Positions 1 to 5,967 are shown, counted from the stretch's first letter. The stretch is 10,167 nucleotides of DNA from Gammaproteobacteria bacterium (GCA_018222695.1 JAAEZV010000045.1:1-10167); one strand, 5' to 3'. Notes: generated by a model from the sequence alone, not told the origin. Made by a program: numbers and translations.

Positions 1-429
1 CGCAGTATGGAAGGCGCGCTGCTCTCCTACTGCAGTGACATCACCCTGAATGACAGCCCCTTTACGATCGGTATGGATCGATTGCTAGATATCGACAAAC
101 CCCATGACTATGTCGGCAAGGCCGCGCTTCAGGCCATTGCTAAGACAGGCCCGGAACGCCGCTTGGTAGGCGCCAACTTTGGCGGCGACCCGGTGACACC
201 GAATCAGCATTTCATGGATGTGAAATTCGGCGATGAGGTGGTCGGCCACGTGACGCGCTACTGCTGGTCACCGCGGCTGGAGCACAACATCGCACTCATC
301 AACGTGCCAACCGCTTTTGCCGCAACGGGTACAACGCTGTCGCTGGATGCGGGCGATGGCTGGCGCGAGGCCGAAGTCGTGGACATCCCATGGGTACCAG
401 CCGAGAAGGTCATCCCTGCCTTCGATTAG
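1..429 (+). CDS. GcvT-fold aminomethyltransferase family protein, C-terminal part (5' truncated by window)
   Basis: The reading frame is open to the left edge (the first codons read R-S-M-E-G), so this is the last ~143 residues of a longer gene; family members usually exceed 350 residues. The fragment shows the GcvT/DmdA-superfamily signature: an E-G-x-L-L-S-Y segment, then G-M-D-R-L-x-D and D-Y-V-G-K-A-A-L, where the folate-binding domain ends. A C-terminal barrel follows, with V-x-G-H-V-T near residue 80 and S-P-R-L-x-x-N-I-A-L near 90. Family members move one-carbon or methyl groups to tetrahydrofolate from glycine, sarcosine, dimethylglycine or DMSP. Which substrate applies cannot be judged, because the N-terminal folate/substrate residues lie outside the window. 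True GcvT, a DmdA-like demethylase or a free-standing paralogue all remain possible. No gcvH or gcvP lies downstream, which argues mildly against the glycine cleavage operon. The family call is firm; the substrate is unknown. Confidence 0.85.
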   Translation, partial: RSMEGALLSYCSDITLNDSPFTIGMDRLLDIDKPHDYVGKAALQAIAKTGPERRLVGANFGGDPVTPNQHFMDVKFGDEVVGHVTRYCWSPRLEHNIALINVPTAFAATGTTLSLDAGDGWREAEVVDIPWVPAEKVIPAFD

Positions 430-496
430 CGGATCGAGCACTGACGCCCGCCTCTTTGATCTTGTCTTCTCAGCGGGAGTTGCCCTCTAGACTGTT

Positions 497-515
497 GCCT
501 CCTCTGAATTGAGGC
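497..515 (+). terminator. Weak hairpin after the GcvT-like gene
   Basis: GCCTC (497-501) and GAGGC (511-515) can pair around a 9-base loop, about 70 bases after the stop codon. No T-run follows, so intrinsic termination is doubtful; it could equally be a chance inverted repeat in the leader of the next gene. Confidence 0.15.
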
Positions 516-553
516 GCCGCTTGCATACGTGAACGAGTTGCGGACTGGACCCG

Positions 554-559
554 TATAAC
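554..559 (+). promoter_or_regulatory. Possible -10 element upstream of the PsiE-family gene
   Basis: TATAAC matches the sigma70 -10 consensus at 5 of 6 positions and lies 42 bases before the preferred ATG at 596. No convincing -35 hexamer sits 16-18 bases upstream (the bases there are GAACGA), and there is no TGn extension. This is therefore a weak or activator-dependent promoter candidate only. Confidence 0.25.
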
Positions 560-580
560 CCTCTACTGACCCTCAATAAA

Positions 581-587
581 AAGGTGG
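581..587 (+). promoter_or_regulatory. Ribosome binding site that fixes the psiE-family start
   Basis: AAGGTGG ends 8 bases before the ATG at 596. An in-frame GTG at 584 lies inside this Shine-Dalgarno sequence and so cannot be the true start. Confidence 0.7.
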
Positions 588-595
588 AAATAGCG

Positions 596-1042
596 ATGTC
601 AAAACATCAGCTAGGTGGCGATTACCCCGAGGCGACTGAGAAACTTGATCGCGGTGTGCTGGGCTTCTTCAGCGCCGCCGAACGCATCCTGCTGGTCATC
701 ATCAGCCTGCTTACCATGCTGGCGGTGGCGCTGGAGCTCACGTCATTTTTTGACGCAGGCCGCGTCCGACTGGCCGACCTACTGTTGCTGTTTATCTATC
801 TTGAGGTCATCGGCATGGCCTATGCCTACTACGCGACCCACAGCGTGCCCGTCACCCTGCCGGTGCTGATTGCGATCACGGGCATCACGCGGCTGATCAT
901 TCTGCAGGGCAAAGAGGCCGAGCCCAGCAAACTGCTTTTTGAGGCCGGCGCCGTGCTGCTGCTGGCGGTGGCGTTAGCGATTCTGAGCTGGGCATCACAG
1001 CGCTCTCCTTCGATCAACTCCAGCGAGAATCACGACCTCTGA
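596..1042 (+). CDS. PsiE-family (phosphate-starvation-inducible E) integral membrane protein
   Basis: A 148-residue, strongly hydrophobic protein with about four predicted membrane segments, at roughly residues 29-50, 60-80, 85-103 and 114-133. A polar N-terminal tail of about 28 residues and a short polar C-terminal tail flank them. The second segment reads L-L-L-L-F-I-Y-L-E-V-I-G-M, followed by H-S-V-P-V and an I-A-I-T-G-I-T-R-L-I-I stretch. This is the conserved core of the PsiE family (DUF/Pfam PsiE-like). Length agrees with the family (~135-150 residues). PsiE of E. coli is induced by phosphate starvation; its biochemical role is unknown. The ATG start is supported by AAGGTGG 8 bases upstream. 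The gene stands alone, with 166 bases before it and 104 after. I see no clear Pho box, so phosphate control should not be assumed. Confidence 0.85.
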   Translation: MSKHQLGGDYPEATEKLDRGVLGFFSAAERILLVIISLLTMLAVALELTSFFDAGRVRLADLLLLFIYLEVIGMAYAYYATHSVPVTLPVLIAITGITRLIILQGKEAEPSKLLFEAGAVLLLAVALAILSWASQRSPSINSSENHDL

Positions 1043-1126
1043 TCTGGCAGATGTAGGCCTCCCGTCTAAGACTGGTCTACGCAACAAGGCTTTCACACTG
1101 CGGTGCCTCGACCATTACAGGCACAT

Positions 1127-1144
1127 CGCGGTGATACCATCGCG
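1127..1144. promoter_or_regulatory. 18-bp imperfect palindrome directly before the PPTase start codon
   Basis: CGCG-N10-CGCG with a largely symmetric core (14 of 18 positions agree with the reverse complement) ends two bases before the ATG at 1147. It occupies the place where a Shine-Dalgarno sequence is expected, and none is visible there. It could be an operator or an RNA element that masks the start, or a chance repeat in GC-rich DNA. Confidence 0.3.
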
Positions 1145-1146
1145 CC

Positions 1147-1803
1147 ATGACCATCCACCCTCTTCTTCCTGACCTAGCGGGCCCTGATCTCGCGATCGCT
1201 TGGGCGCCGCTCGAAGCGCTGTCGGGTGATTCTCACCCTGACGAGTGGGAAGACATTGCCAGCGCCGCACCTAGTCGACAAAAGGAGTTTGTTGCCGGGC
1301 GGCAGCTAGCGCGCGCGCTGTCTGATCAACTCGGTTTGCCGCCCGCACCACTGCGCCGCGCCGTAGACCGTTCCCCTGTCTGGCCGAGTGATCGCACGGG
1401 TAGCCTCTCTCACTGCGACACGCTCTGTGCCGCCGCCGTTGGCAAACGTAGTGCAATCCAATCGGTCGGTGTCGACGTGGAATCCATCGGCCGCGTGGAA
1501 CCGAAGCTATGGCCAACCCTGTTCACTGAGAGAGAAGCAGACTATTTGAGCGCGCTGGCGCCGGAGGCAATCGCGCTTGAAGCCACCCTGTTCTTCAGCG
1601 CAAAGGAGAGTTTCTACAAGTGCCAATACCCACTCACGCAGGAATGGGTGGGCTTTCAGGATGTCGAGGTCGCACGCACCGACAAAGCGTTACTCACCGT
1701 GGCCCCCACCAACGGCGCGGCACAGGCTTGGCACGCAGCGCCCATCCATGCCGTGGAAATGAGTGAATCGCATGTCGCGACGGTGATGCTGTTGCCGGCT
1801 TGA
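1147..1803 (+). CDS. 4'-phosphopantetheinyl transferase, Sfp/EntD/HetI type
   Basis: A 218-residue enzyme expected to move the phosphopantetheine arm of coenzyme A onto the serine of a carrier protein (ACP, PCP or ArCP) in the cytoplasm. The superfamily motifs are clear: G-S-L-S-H-C at residues 85-90, the Mg/CoA-binding G-V-D-V-E at 108-112 (Asp110, Glu112), and F-S-A-K-E-S-F-Y-K at 150-158 (Glu154, Lys158). These three motifs and the ~220-residue length place it with the two-lobed Sfp-type enzymes, not the ~120-residue AcpS type. No carrier protein, NRPS or PKS gene lies in the window, so its client is unknown; it may serve fatty acid, polyunsaturated lipid or siderophore synthesis elsewhere. 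No Shine-Dalgarno sequence precedes the ATG; a palindrome occupies that spot. The gene converges on the BciA-like gene with only 14 bases between stop codons. Confidence 0.92.
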   Translation: MTIHPLLPDLAGPDLAIAWAPLEALSGDSHPDEWEDIASAAPSRQKEFVAGRQLARALSDQLGLPPAPLRRAVDRSPVWPSDRTGSLSHCDTLCAAAVGKRSAIQSVGVDVESIGRVEPKLWPTLFTEREADYLSALAPEAIALEATLFFSAKESFYKCQYPLTQEWVGFQDVEVARTDKALLTVAPTNGAAQAWHAAPIHAVEMSESHVATVMLLPA

Positions 1804-1814
1804 GGCAGACCTCA
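1801..1814. terminator. Short hairpin at the PPTase stop, between convergent genes
   Basis: TGAGG (1801-1805, containing the PPTase stop codon) can pair with CCTCA (1810-1814) around a CAGA tetraloop. The stem is only 5 bp and lacks a T-run, so it is a weak candidate for a bidirectional terminator between the two converging genes. Confidence 0.2.
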
Positions 1815-1817
1815 CAC

Positions 1818-2771
1818 TCAGAACAGACTGTGCTCCCCCCGCTCGGGCAACGCGATCTCACCTGACGCCAGCCCAGCGTAAAACGCCTGCAACGTATCGT
1901 CGCCAAACTCGGGGGTCGCTTCAGCATCGTACCGCTCGGCAGTCGCGTCCCAGCACAGCATCGACTCGGTGGCATAGAACTTGGCAATCCGGAGAAACTC
2001 CATGCGGTCTCTGATCCGTTGCGACACCAGCGCCAGTGGGCTGATCAACCAGCGGATCCAATCGAACATCTCGGGTGGCAGCGAGGTGGTGCGAAAAGGC
2101 CGGCCCAGCGTCTCGCACAACAACCGCCCCTGATCCTGTGGCGTGAGCGCCGGGCCCGGGCCGCCGATGGGCAGCACCGCAGTACTCAATGGTGGCGACG
2201 CGAGCTTCGACACCATGAACCTTGCCAGATCGCGATCGGAAATGGGTTTGCAGGCGGTGGTGTTGCCGCTGCTGAATAACAGGAAGGGTTTGCCCGCGCG
2301 GACCCGCTCGACCTGACCCACTAGTGAGCGAAAAAACGCGGTGGCGCGGATAATTGTCGCGGGCACCGAAGATTCAGCCAGCAACGCCTCGAACTTCAGC
2401 TTCTCGCGCTGAAACGCGAGTCTGGGCATCTGCACGCAAATGGCGGAGAGCAGCACGAAGTGACGGGCTGTCACGCGCTCAGCGTATTCAAGGAGCTTCC
2501 GATTAGCCTCAAATTCTACCTGCCGCGCATCGCGGGGCGCGCCGCTCCGACTCGCCAGACAGGAGATCACCCCGTCCACTGGCGGCACCTGCTGGTCCCA
2601 GTCCGCATCGTCTGTCAGTGAGACTTCGATCCGGGTCACGGAATCTTGGGCGTCCGTCGTGAGTAGGCGGCCGGGCCGCACCAGTGCCACCACCTCATGA
2701 CCTTGAGCAACCAGCTCGCGCAGTACTGCCTGCCCGATGTAGCCTGTTGCACCTGCCAGCAGTACCCGCAT
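1818..2771 (-). CDS. BciA/DVR-like atypical SDR: probable divinyl (proto)chlorophyllide 8-vinyl reductase homologue
   Basis: A 317-residue NAD(P)-binding protein with an N-terminal Rossmann motif G-A-T-G-Y-I-G at residues 7-13. Several stretches match the BciA/plant DVR subfamily as I know it: F-V-L-L-S-A-I-C-V-Q (105-114), T-A-F-F-R-S-L-V-G-Q-V-E-R-V (144-157), C-K-P-I-S-D-R-D-L-A (174-183), P-I-G-G-P-G-P-A-L-T-P (201-211), Y-A-T-E-S-M-L (266-272), and F-G-D-D-T-L-x-x-F-Y near 289. BciA reduces the C8 vinyl group of divinyl (proto)chlorophyllide with NADPH during (bacterio)chlorophyll synthesis. No bch, puf or crt gene is present here, so a different reduced substrate is possible. ATG 2771 places the Rossmann motif at the usual distance from the N-terminus; GTG codons at 2774 and 2780 are alternatives. 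GGAAGA (2784-2789 on the minus strand) is the only Shine-Dalgarno candidate. Subfamily resemblance is strong; the reaction is inferred. Confidence 0.85.
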   Translation of the reverse strand: MRVLLAGATGYIGQAVLRELVAQGHEVVALVRPGRLLTTDAQDSVTRIEVSLTDDADWDQQVPPVDGVISCLASRSGAPRDARQVEFEANRKLLEYAERVTARHFVLLSAICVQMPRLAFQREKLKFEALLAESSVPATIIRATAFFRSLVGQVERVRAGKPFLLFSSGNTTACKPISDRDLARFMVSKLASPPLSTAVLPIGGPGPALTPQDQGRLLCETLGRPFRTTSLPPEMFDWIRWLISPLALVSQRIRDRMEFLRIAKFYATESMLCWDATAERYDAEATPEFGDDTLQAFYAGLASGEIALPERGEHSLF

Positions 2772-2797
2772 CACCCGCACCCGTCTTCCATCTGCCC

Positions 2798-2826
2798 ACC
2801 CTAGGCGGGCCGCTCGTTACGGTCAA
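2798..2826 (-). promoter_or_regulatory. Candidate sigma70 promoter for the BciA-like gene
   Basis: On the minus strand, TTGACC (2826-2821; 5 of 6 with TTGACA) is followed after exactly 17 bases by TAGGGT (2803-2798; 3 of 6 with TATAAT). Transcription would start near 2791, about 20 bases before the ATG. The -10 match is poor, so the call is moderate at best. Confidence 0.35.
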
Positions 2827-2827
2827 T

Positions 2828-2846
2828 GTCGGCTGGACAAGCCGGC
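2828..2846. repeat. Small inverted repeat in the divergent intergenic region
   Basis: GTCGGCT (2828-2834) and AGCCGGC (2840-2846) can pair over 7 bp (one G-T pair) around a GGACA loop. It lies just upstream of the candidate -35 of the BciA-like gene and within the upstream region of the DUF2805 gene. It could be an operator for either gene or chance. Confidence 0.2.
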
Positions 2847-2942
2847 AATCGCCCTGTGTTTTCGCTAGAGTGCTTCTCCCCGGCCCCGAGCCTCACAGCG
2901 ACGTGCTGCTCCAGCATGAACACCATCACCACTAAGGCCAAA

Positions 2943-3278
2943 ATGAAAGACATCACACTCTCGCTGCGCGCCACCGCCGCGGCTGAACCCGAGAGCAAAG
3001 GCGCAATGGCTGAAGCCAAGGGTGGCCTTAGCGCAGCAGACCACTCGCGCGTCATCGAGATGGCTTGGGAAGACCGCACGCCCTTTGAGGCCATTGAGCG
3101 TCTTTACGGGCTTCCCGAAGCAGCGGTGATTCGGTTGATGCGCCGGTCGCTGAAATCGAAAGCGTTCAGGAACTGGCGCCAGCGTGTTTCGGGCCGCGTC
3201 ACCAAACACGGCGCTCGTCGGGACCCGTCAGTATCGCGCGGATACTGCGCGACCCAATACAAGCAGCGCTCAAAGTAG
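2943..3278 (+). CDS. TIGR03643/DUF2805 family small protein
   Basis: A small basic protein whose core, L-S-A-A-D-H-S-R-V-I-E-M-A-W-E-D-R-T-P-F-E-A-I-E followed by L-M-R-R-S-L-K and F-R-x-W-R-x-R-V, is the conserved unit of TIGR03643 (DUF2805). The T-P-F-E-A-I and G-L-P-E-A-A-V-I pattern suggests a helix-turn-helix-like fold, and the Arg/Lys-rich tail (V-S-G-R-V-T-K-H-G-A-R-R) would suit nucleic acid binding; both are inference, as the family has no proven function. The family is typical of marine bacteria and often lies near photolyase or other light-responsive genes; none is here. ATG 2943 (111 residues) has TAAGG 5 bases upstream. ATG 3006 (90 residues, close to the usual family length) has AAAGG 4 bases upstream and is a real alternative. 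ATG 2916 and 2826 lack ribosome binding sites. It is the first gene of a three-gene unit. Confidence 0.8.
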   Translation: MKDITLSLRATAAAEPESKGAMAEAKGGLSAADHSRVIEMAWEDRTPFEAIERLYGLPEAAVIRLMRRSLKSKAFRNWRQRVSGRVTKHGARRDPSVSRGYCATQYKQRSK

Positions 3279-3279
3279 G
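3273..3279 (+). promoter_or_regulatory. Ribosome binding site overlapping the DUF2805 stop codon
   Basis: AAGTAGG contains the TAG stop codon (3276-3278) of the DUF2805 gene and ends 6 bases before the ATG at 3286. It fixes the start of the DUF4149 gene and implies translational coupling of the two. Confidence 0.65.
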
Positions 3280-3285
3280 CTCACT

Positions 3286-3690
3286 ATGGAAACACTCGCG
3301 CTTTACATCGTTGCCGCCACTTTAGGCGCCATGCTGTTCTTCGCCGTGGGCATAGCGCCCACCGTTTTTCAGGCACTCCCGATCGAACAAGCCGGCTTGT
3401 TCCTACGCAAACTCTTTCCCCGGTATTACCTTGCCCTGATCGTGGGATCCGGTCTGGCGGGCTGCTTATGGATCAGCAGTGCACCCCTGGCGGGGGCTGT
3501 CTGCCTGCTCATTGCGCTATCGACACTCTGGATTCGGCAGCAACTGGTGCCCCGCATCAACCAACTGCGCGACGCCGAACTCGCCGGTGATGCCGCAGCG
3601 GGTGCGCGCTTTGCCACGCTGCATCGTGTGTCGGTCATCATCAATATGGTTCAATTGCTGGCGTTGGTCGTTCTGCTGTTCAAGTACTGA
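3286..3690 (+). CDS. DUF4149 (TMEM205-like) integral membrane protein
   Basis: A 134-residue protein with four predicted membrane helices, at roughly residues 4-24, 47-64, 67-84 and 114-132. Conserved DUF4149 landmarks are visible: A-P-T-V-F-Q-A-L-P at 24-32, A-G-x-F-L-R-K-L-F-P-R-Y-Y at 36-48, V-P-R-I-N-Q-L-R-D-A at 88-97, and F-A-T-L-H-R-x-S-V-I-I-N-M-V-Q-L at 109-124. Length is normal for the bacterial family. Its function is unknown; the eukaryotic relative TMEM205 has been linked to cisplatin resistance, which says little about a bacterial role. The ATG at 3286 is chosen because its ribosome binding site overlaps the stop of the preceding gene. The reading frame extends upstream to 3184, but that part lies inside the DUF2805 coding sequence and is not expected to be translated in this frame. 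Confidence 0.88.
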   Translation: METLALYIVAATLGAMLFFAVGIAPTVFQALPIEQAGLFLRKLFPRYYLALIVGSGLAGCLWISSAPLAGAVCLLIALSTLWIRQQLVPRINQLRDAELAGDAAAGARFATLHRVSVIINMVQLLALVVLLFKY

Positions 3691-3702
3691 GGTTACCCCG
3701 CC

Positions 3703-4317
3703 ATGAATCCGGAGCTGTTGTGGGTATTTATCCCCACGATTGCCGCCATCTCGCTCACACCCGGTATGTGTATGACGCTGGCGTTCACGCTAGGCCTTTC
3801 ACAGGGCTACCGGCGCACGCTGTGGATGATGTGGGGTGAATTAGCGGGCGTCGCAACGGTGGTATCGACCTGCGTGCTGTTGCTCGCCTGGATCCAGTCA
3901 CTATCGGAAGTGTATTTCGCCGTGCTGGCGTTGGTGGGTGGCAGCTACCTGCTGTGGATTGCTTACCGGCTGTGGACACAACCCGCCCGCTTCGCGGACG
4001 GCGACGACCAACCGCACTTGTCCGCCGGCGCCCTGCTTAGCCTGGGATACGTGACGGCGGTGATGAACCCCAAGGGCTGGGGGTTCATGATCGCACTGCT
4101 GCCCGGATTCATGTCCCTGGAGTACTCAACACCCCAGCAACTTGCTGCGTTTCTGGGCGTGATGCTGCCCTCGGAGTTTCTCTCGATGACGCTCTATGCC
4201 ACGGGCGGGAGTGGTCTGAGGCGATTCCTCAGCACAGAGCGGCATCTCGCTAACCTGAACAAGGTTGCGGCAGGACTGATGGTGCTGGTTGCCGCGTTGA
4301 TGCTCTTCAAGATCTGA
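3703..4317 (+). CDS. LysE/RhtB family amino acid (or metabolite) exporter
   Basis: A 204-residue hydrophobic protein with about six predicted membrane segments, the usual LysE/RhtB size and layout. The N-terminal hallmark I-S-L-T-P-G-M-C-M-T at residues 16-25, followed by L-G-L-S-Q-G-Y-R-R at 30-38, corresponds to the family's conserved P-G-P and G-x-x-x-G-x-R motifs, here with P-G-M in place of P-G-P. N-P-K-G-W-G-F-M at 122-129, before the fourth segment, is a second family signature. Members export lysine, homoserine, threonine, leucine or related compounds from the cytoplasm using the proton gradient; the substrate cannot be assigned. A GAGG (3689-3692) overlapping the DUF4149 stop codon lies 10 bases before the ATG. 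Only 12 bases separate the two genes, so it is very likely the last gene of the three-gene unit. Confidence 0.9.
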   Translation: MNPELLWVFIPTIAAISLTPGMCMTLAFTLGLSQGYRRTLWMMWGELAGVATVVSTCVLLLAWIQSLSEVYFAVLALVGGSYLLWIAYRLWTQPARFADGDDQPHLSAGALLSLGYVTAVMNPKGWGFMIALLPGFMSLEYSTPQQLAAFLGVMLPSEFLSMTLYATGGSGLRRFLSTERHLANLNKVAAGLMVLVAALMLFKI

Positions 4318-4342
4318 GCATCATTGGCACGAATGATCAGAT
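4312..4342. terminator. Hairpin spanning both stop codons of convergent genes
   Basis: ATCTGA (4312-4317) pairs with TCAGAT (4337-4342), and TCATT (4321-4325) pairs with AATGA (4332-4336). Together they make an 11-bp stem with a 3-base bulge (GCA, 4318-4320) and a GGCACG loop. The exporter's TGA is in the left arm and the oxygenase's TGA in the right arm. There is no T-run on either strand and the stem is AT-rich, so it may act weakly as a bidirectional terminator or only shield 3' ends. Confidence 0.4.
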
Positions 4343-5842
4343 GCCAGGCGCCCAGCTGGCGTGAAACCCAAACGGCACCCGCTGCGGCAACGTGACGCGA
4401 GCGATGGGGCCGGCCGCGACATCCGTCGCATCGAACACCAGACAGTGGGATGACCAGTCGGTACTGTCGGTCACCAATGTCACCACGTAGCCATCGTCCT
4501 CGGCATTCTCGCGGGTCGCGCCGACCTTGGGGGCATATACCGCCTCACTACCGAAGACGCCCTCACCGTAATCCCACTGCTGCCGACAACCGGTTTCATT
4601 GTCGTACTTCACCAAACCGGTAAAGCGCAGCGTATGCCCACCCTCCTCCAGCAGCGGAATACGCTGGTGATAGGCAAAACGGCTTTTGACCCCGGCATAA
4701 AGTGGATTAGTTTTATTGAACTCGGTATTGAGGTCATCAATGTTGCCCTCGCGCACCTCTCCCGTCCGCAAATTAAAGCGCCAACGGTAATTGTTCGCCT
4801 CCAGGCGCATGTACGCCAGCATGTGCGAAAGCTCTCCTTCTCCGTTGGTAGCTGAAGGCATCGGATTGGTAGATCGGCAACCGTCCATCACCACCCAGTC
4901 ACCCTCCTCCCAGCAGTTGCTTACATGGAGGATGTAACAGGGCTCGCACTCGAACCAGCGGATCTCGTCCCCCCGGCCATACCGGGGAATCAATCCAAAT
5001 CGGGTTGGCATATCAAGATGAAAAGTCAGCACCCGCAAATGATGGCGCTCGAGCACCTTCGGGTCATGAAAGAACGGCAGATCGTGAAGAATGGTGTAGT
5101 TGGGCGTGAAGCCAATGTCATGGGGTAAGCGCGGGCCGGGTAAATCAATTTCGGCCTCATGCAGAAGCTTCCCGGAGGGATCAGCCACACCACAAGTCAT
5201 GTAGGGAGGCTCATCCCCGTAATCAAAAAACAGCAGCTCTCCGGTCGTCCAATCGACCTTGGAGTGCGCCGACAGGCGTCGGTGGCTGCGTCCTTCGAGC
5301 TCGAAGTAGCCCTCGGTTTCCAGCGTCTGGGGGTTCAAGCGGTAGGGGTGACCGGCGTTGTACCACAAGGTCATCAGGCCACCTGCGTAGTAGAACAGGT
5401 CCGTATTGGAGGTGTCTTTGATGCCAAAGGGTGAGGCATCAAAATCAAAGGGGCCCATCACACCGTTCGATGTGGAGCGGCCTACCTGAAGCTCCTCGGC
5501 GAGGGCCACGGTTTCCACGTAGCGATTGCGGTAAGAAGCCTCGCCCTCGCAAAACGACACGGCGTGCACCATGCCGTCACCGTCGAAGGGGTGGTAGCGG
5601 TTTTCCGGCTGGTGGATCGGGTTGGGGCCGTTGCGAAAATAAGTTCCCAACAGGTCTTTAGGCAGCTCACCCTCCACCCGCAGGCCAGACTCGCTGAGCT
5701 CAAGCGTGGTCGGGGCATAAACGCCATGCAGGTAGGGGTTATCGAGCCCATAAATCCACGGCTGGGTATGCTCAAATGCTGCGACGCCGCCAATACAGTC
5801 ATCAGTGACCGGATAAGCTGGAAGGTGCAGTGCTTGGTTCAT
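4337..5842 (-). CDS. Carotenoid-cleavage-type oxygenase (RPE65/apocarotenoid or lignostilbene dioxygenase family)
   Basis: A 501-residue non-haem iron(II) dioxygenase that would cleave a conjugated C=C bond with O2 to give two carbonyl products. All four iron-binding histidines of the seven-bladed propeller family can be placed: His193 (L-S-A-H-S-K-V-D), His241 (L-P-H-D-I-G), His306 (I-L-H-V-S-N-C-W-E-E-G-D) and His493 (F-G-F-H-A-S-W-A-P-G-I, at the C-terminus). Their spacing is close to that of the cyanobacterial apocarotenoid oxygenase. Other landmarks are F-R-N-G-P-N-P (69-75), F-D-G-D-G-M-V-H (86-93) and S-N-T-D near 145. No signal peptide is apparent, so it is probably cytosolic. ATG 5842 is preferred because GGAG lies 6 bases upstream; an in-frame extension to 6028 would overlap the divergent thiolase. 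The family also includes lignostilbene dioxygenases, so apocarotenoid, stilbene and phenylpropanoid substrates all remain possible. Confidence 0.93.
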   Translation of the reverse strand: MNQALHLPAYPVTDDCIGGVAAFEHTQPWIYGLDNPYLHGVYAPTTLELSESGLRVEGELPKDLLGTYFRNGPNPIHQPENRYHPFDGDGMVHAVSFCEGEASYRNRYVETVALAEELQVGRSTSNGVMGPFDFDASPFGIKDTSNTDLFYYAGGLMTLWYNAGHPYRLNPQTLETEGYFELEGRSHRRLSAHSKVDWTTGELLFFDYGDEPPYMTCGVADPSGKLLHEAEIDLPGPRLPHDIGFTPNYTILHDLPFFHDPKVLERHHLRVLTFHLDMPTRFGLIPRYGRGDEIRWFECEPCYILHVSNCWEEGDWVVMDGCRSTNPMPSATNGEGELSHMLAYMRLEANNYRWRFNLRTGEVREGNIDDLNTEFNKTNPLYAGVKSRFAYHQRIPLLEEGGHTLRFTGLVKYDNETGCRQQWDYGEGVFGSEAVYAPKVGATRENAEDDGYVVTLVTDSTDWSSHCLVFDATDVAAGPIARVTLPQRVPFGFHASWAPGI

Positions 5843-5848
5843 CGTTGT

Positions 5849-5852
5849 CTCC
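5849..5852 (-). promoter_or_regulatory. Ribosome binding site fixing the oxygenase start
   Basis: GGAG on the minus strand lies 6 bases before the ATG at 5842, within GGCGGAG. It favours the 501-residue protein over a longer frame reaching 6028, which has no family-like residues before this ATG. Confidence 0.6.
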
Positions 5853-5900
5853 GCCCATTCGCTTGTGCGGCTATCGGGGCAACAGCCTAGCAAGGAAAAA

Positions 5901-5931
5901 TGGCCGGCCGCAATGCGCACCTGGCCGGCCG
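5901..5931. repeat. Paired GGCCGGCC palindromes 21 bp apart in the divergent promoter region
   Basis: TGGCCGGCCG occurs at 5901-5910 and again at 5922-5931. Each holds the self-complementary GGCCGGCC, and the repeat period is exactly 21 bp, about two helical turns, so both face the same side of the DNA. This is a typical layout for cooperative binding of a dimeric regulator. The right copy ends 7 bases before the candidate -35 of the thiolase promoter. The copies could also pair with each other as an 8-bp hairpin with a 13-base loop. Confidence 0.5.
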
Positions 5932-5938
5932 GTAGCGC

Positions 5939-5967
5939 TTGCCACCCCACGGCGCGCCGCCTAGGAT
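5939..5967 (+). promoter_or_regulatory. Candidate sigma70 promoter for the thiolase pair
   Basis: TTGCCA (5939-5944; 5 of 6 with TTGACA) and TAGGAT (5962-5967; 4 of 6 with TATAAT) are separated by the optimal 17 bases. Transcription would start near 5974, giving a leader of about 20 bases that contains the AGGGAGA ribosome binding site (5980-5986). Confidence 0.5.

Noticed and set aside
584..595. GTG at 584 as the start of the PsiE-family gene
   Set aside because: The GTG is part of the AAGGTGG ribosome binding site that serves the ATG at 596.
2801..3209. Minus-strand open frames opposite the DUF2805 gene
   Set aside because: They overlap the conserved DUF2805 core on the other strand and show no recognisable motif.
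3184..3285. Extended start of the DUF4149 frame inside the DUF2805 gene
   Set aside because: The added residues are an out-of-frame reading of the DUF2805 coding sequence, and the ATG at 3286 has a well-placed ribosome binding site.
5564..5890. 108-codon open frame on the + strand opposite the oxygenase start
   Set aside because: It is antisense to well-conserved oxygenase motifs and crosses into the intergenic region; no domain or translation signal seen.
5902..5930. GGCCGGCC pair as a REP-type element or intrinsic terminator
   Set aside because: It lies between divergent start codons, where a terminator makes little sense, and has no T-run; an operator is the simpler reading.
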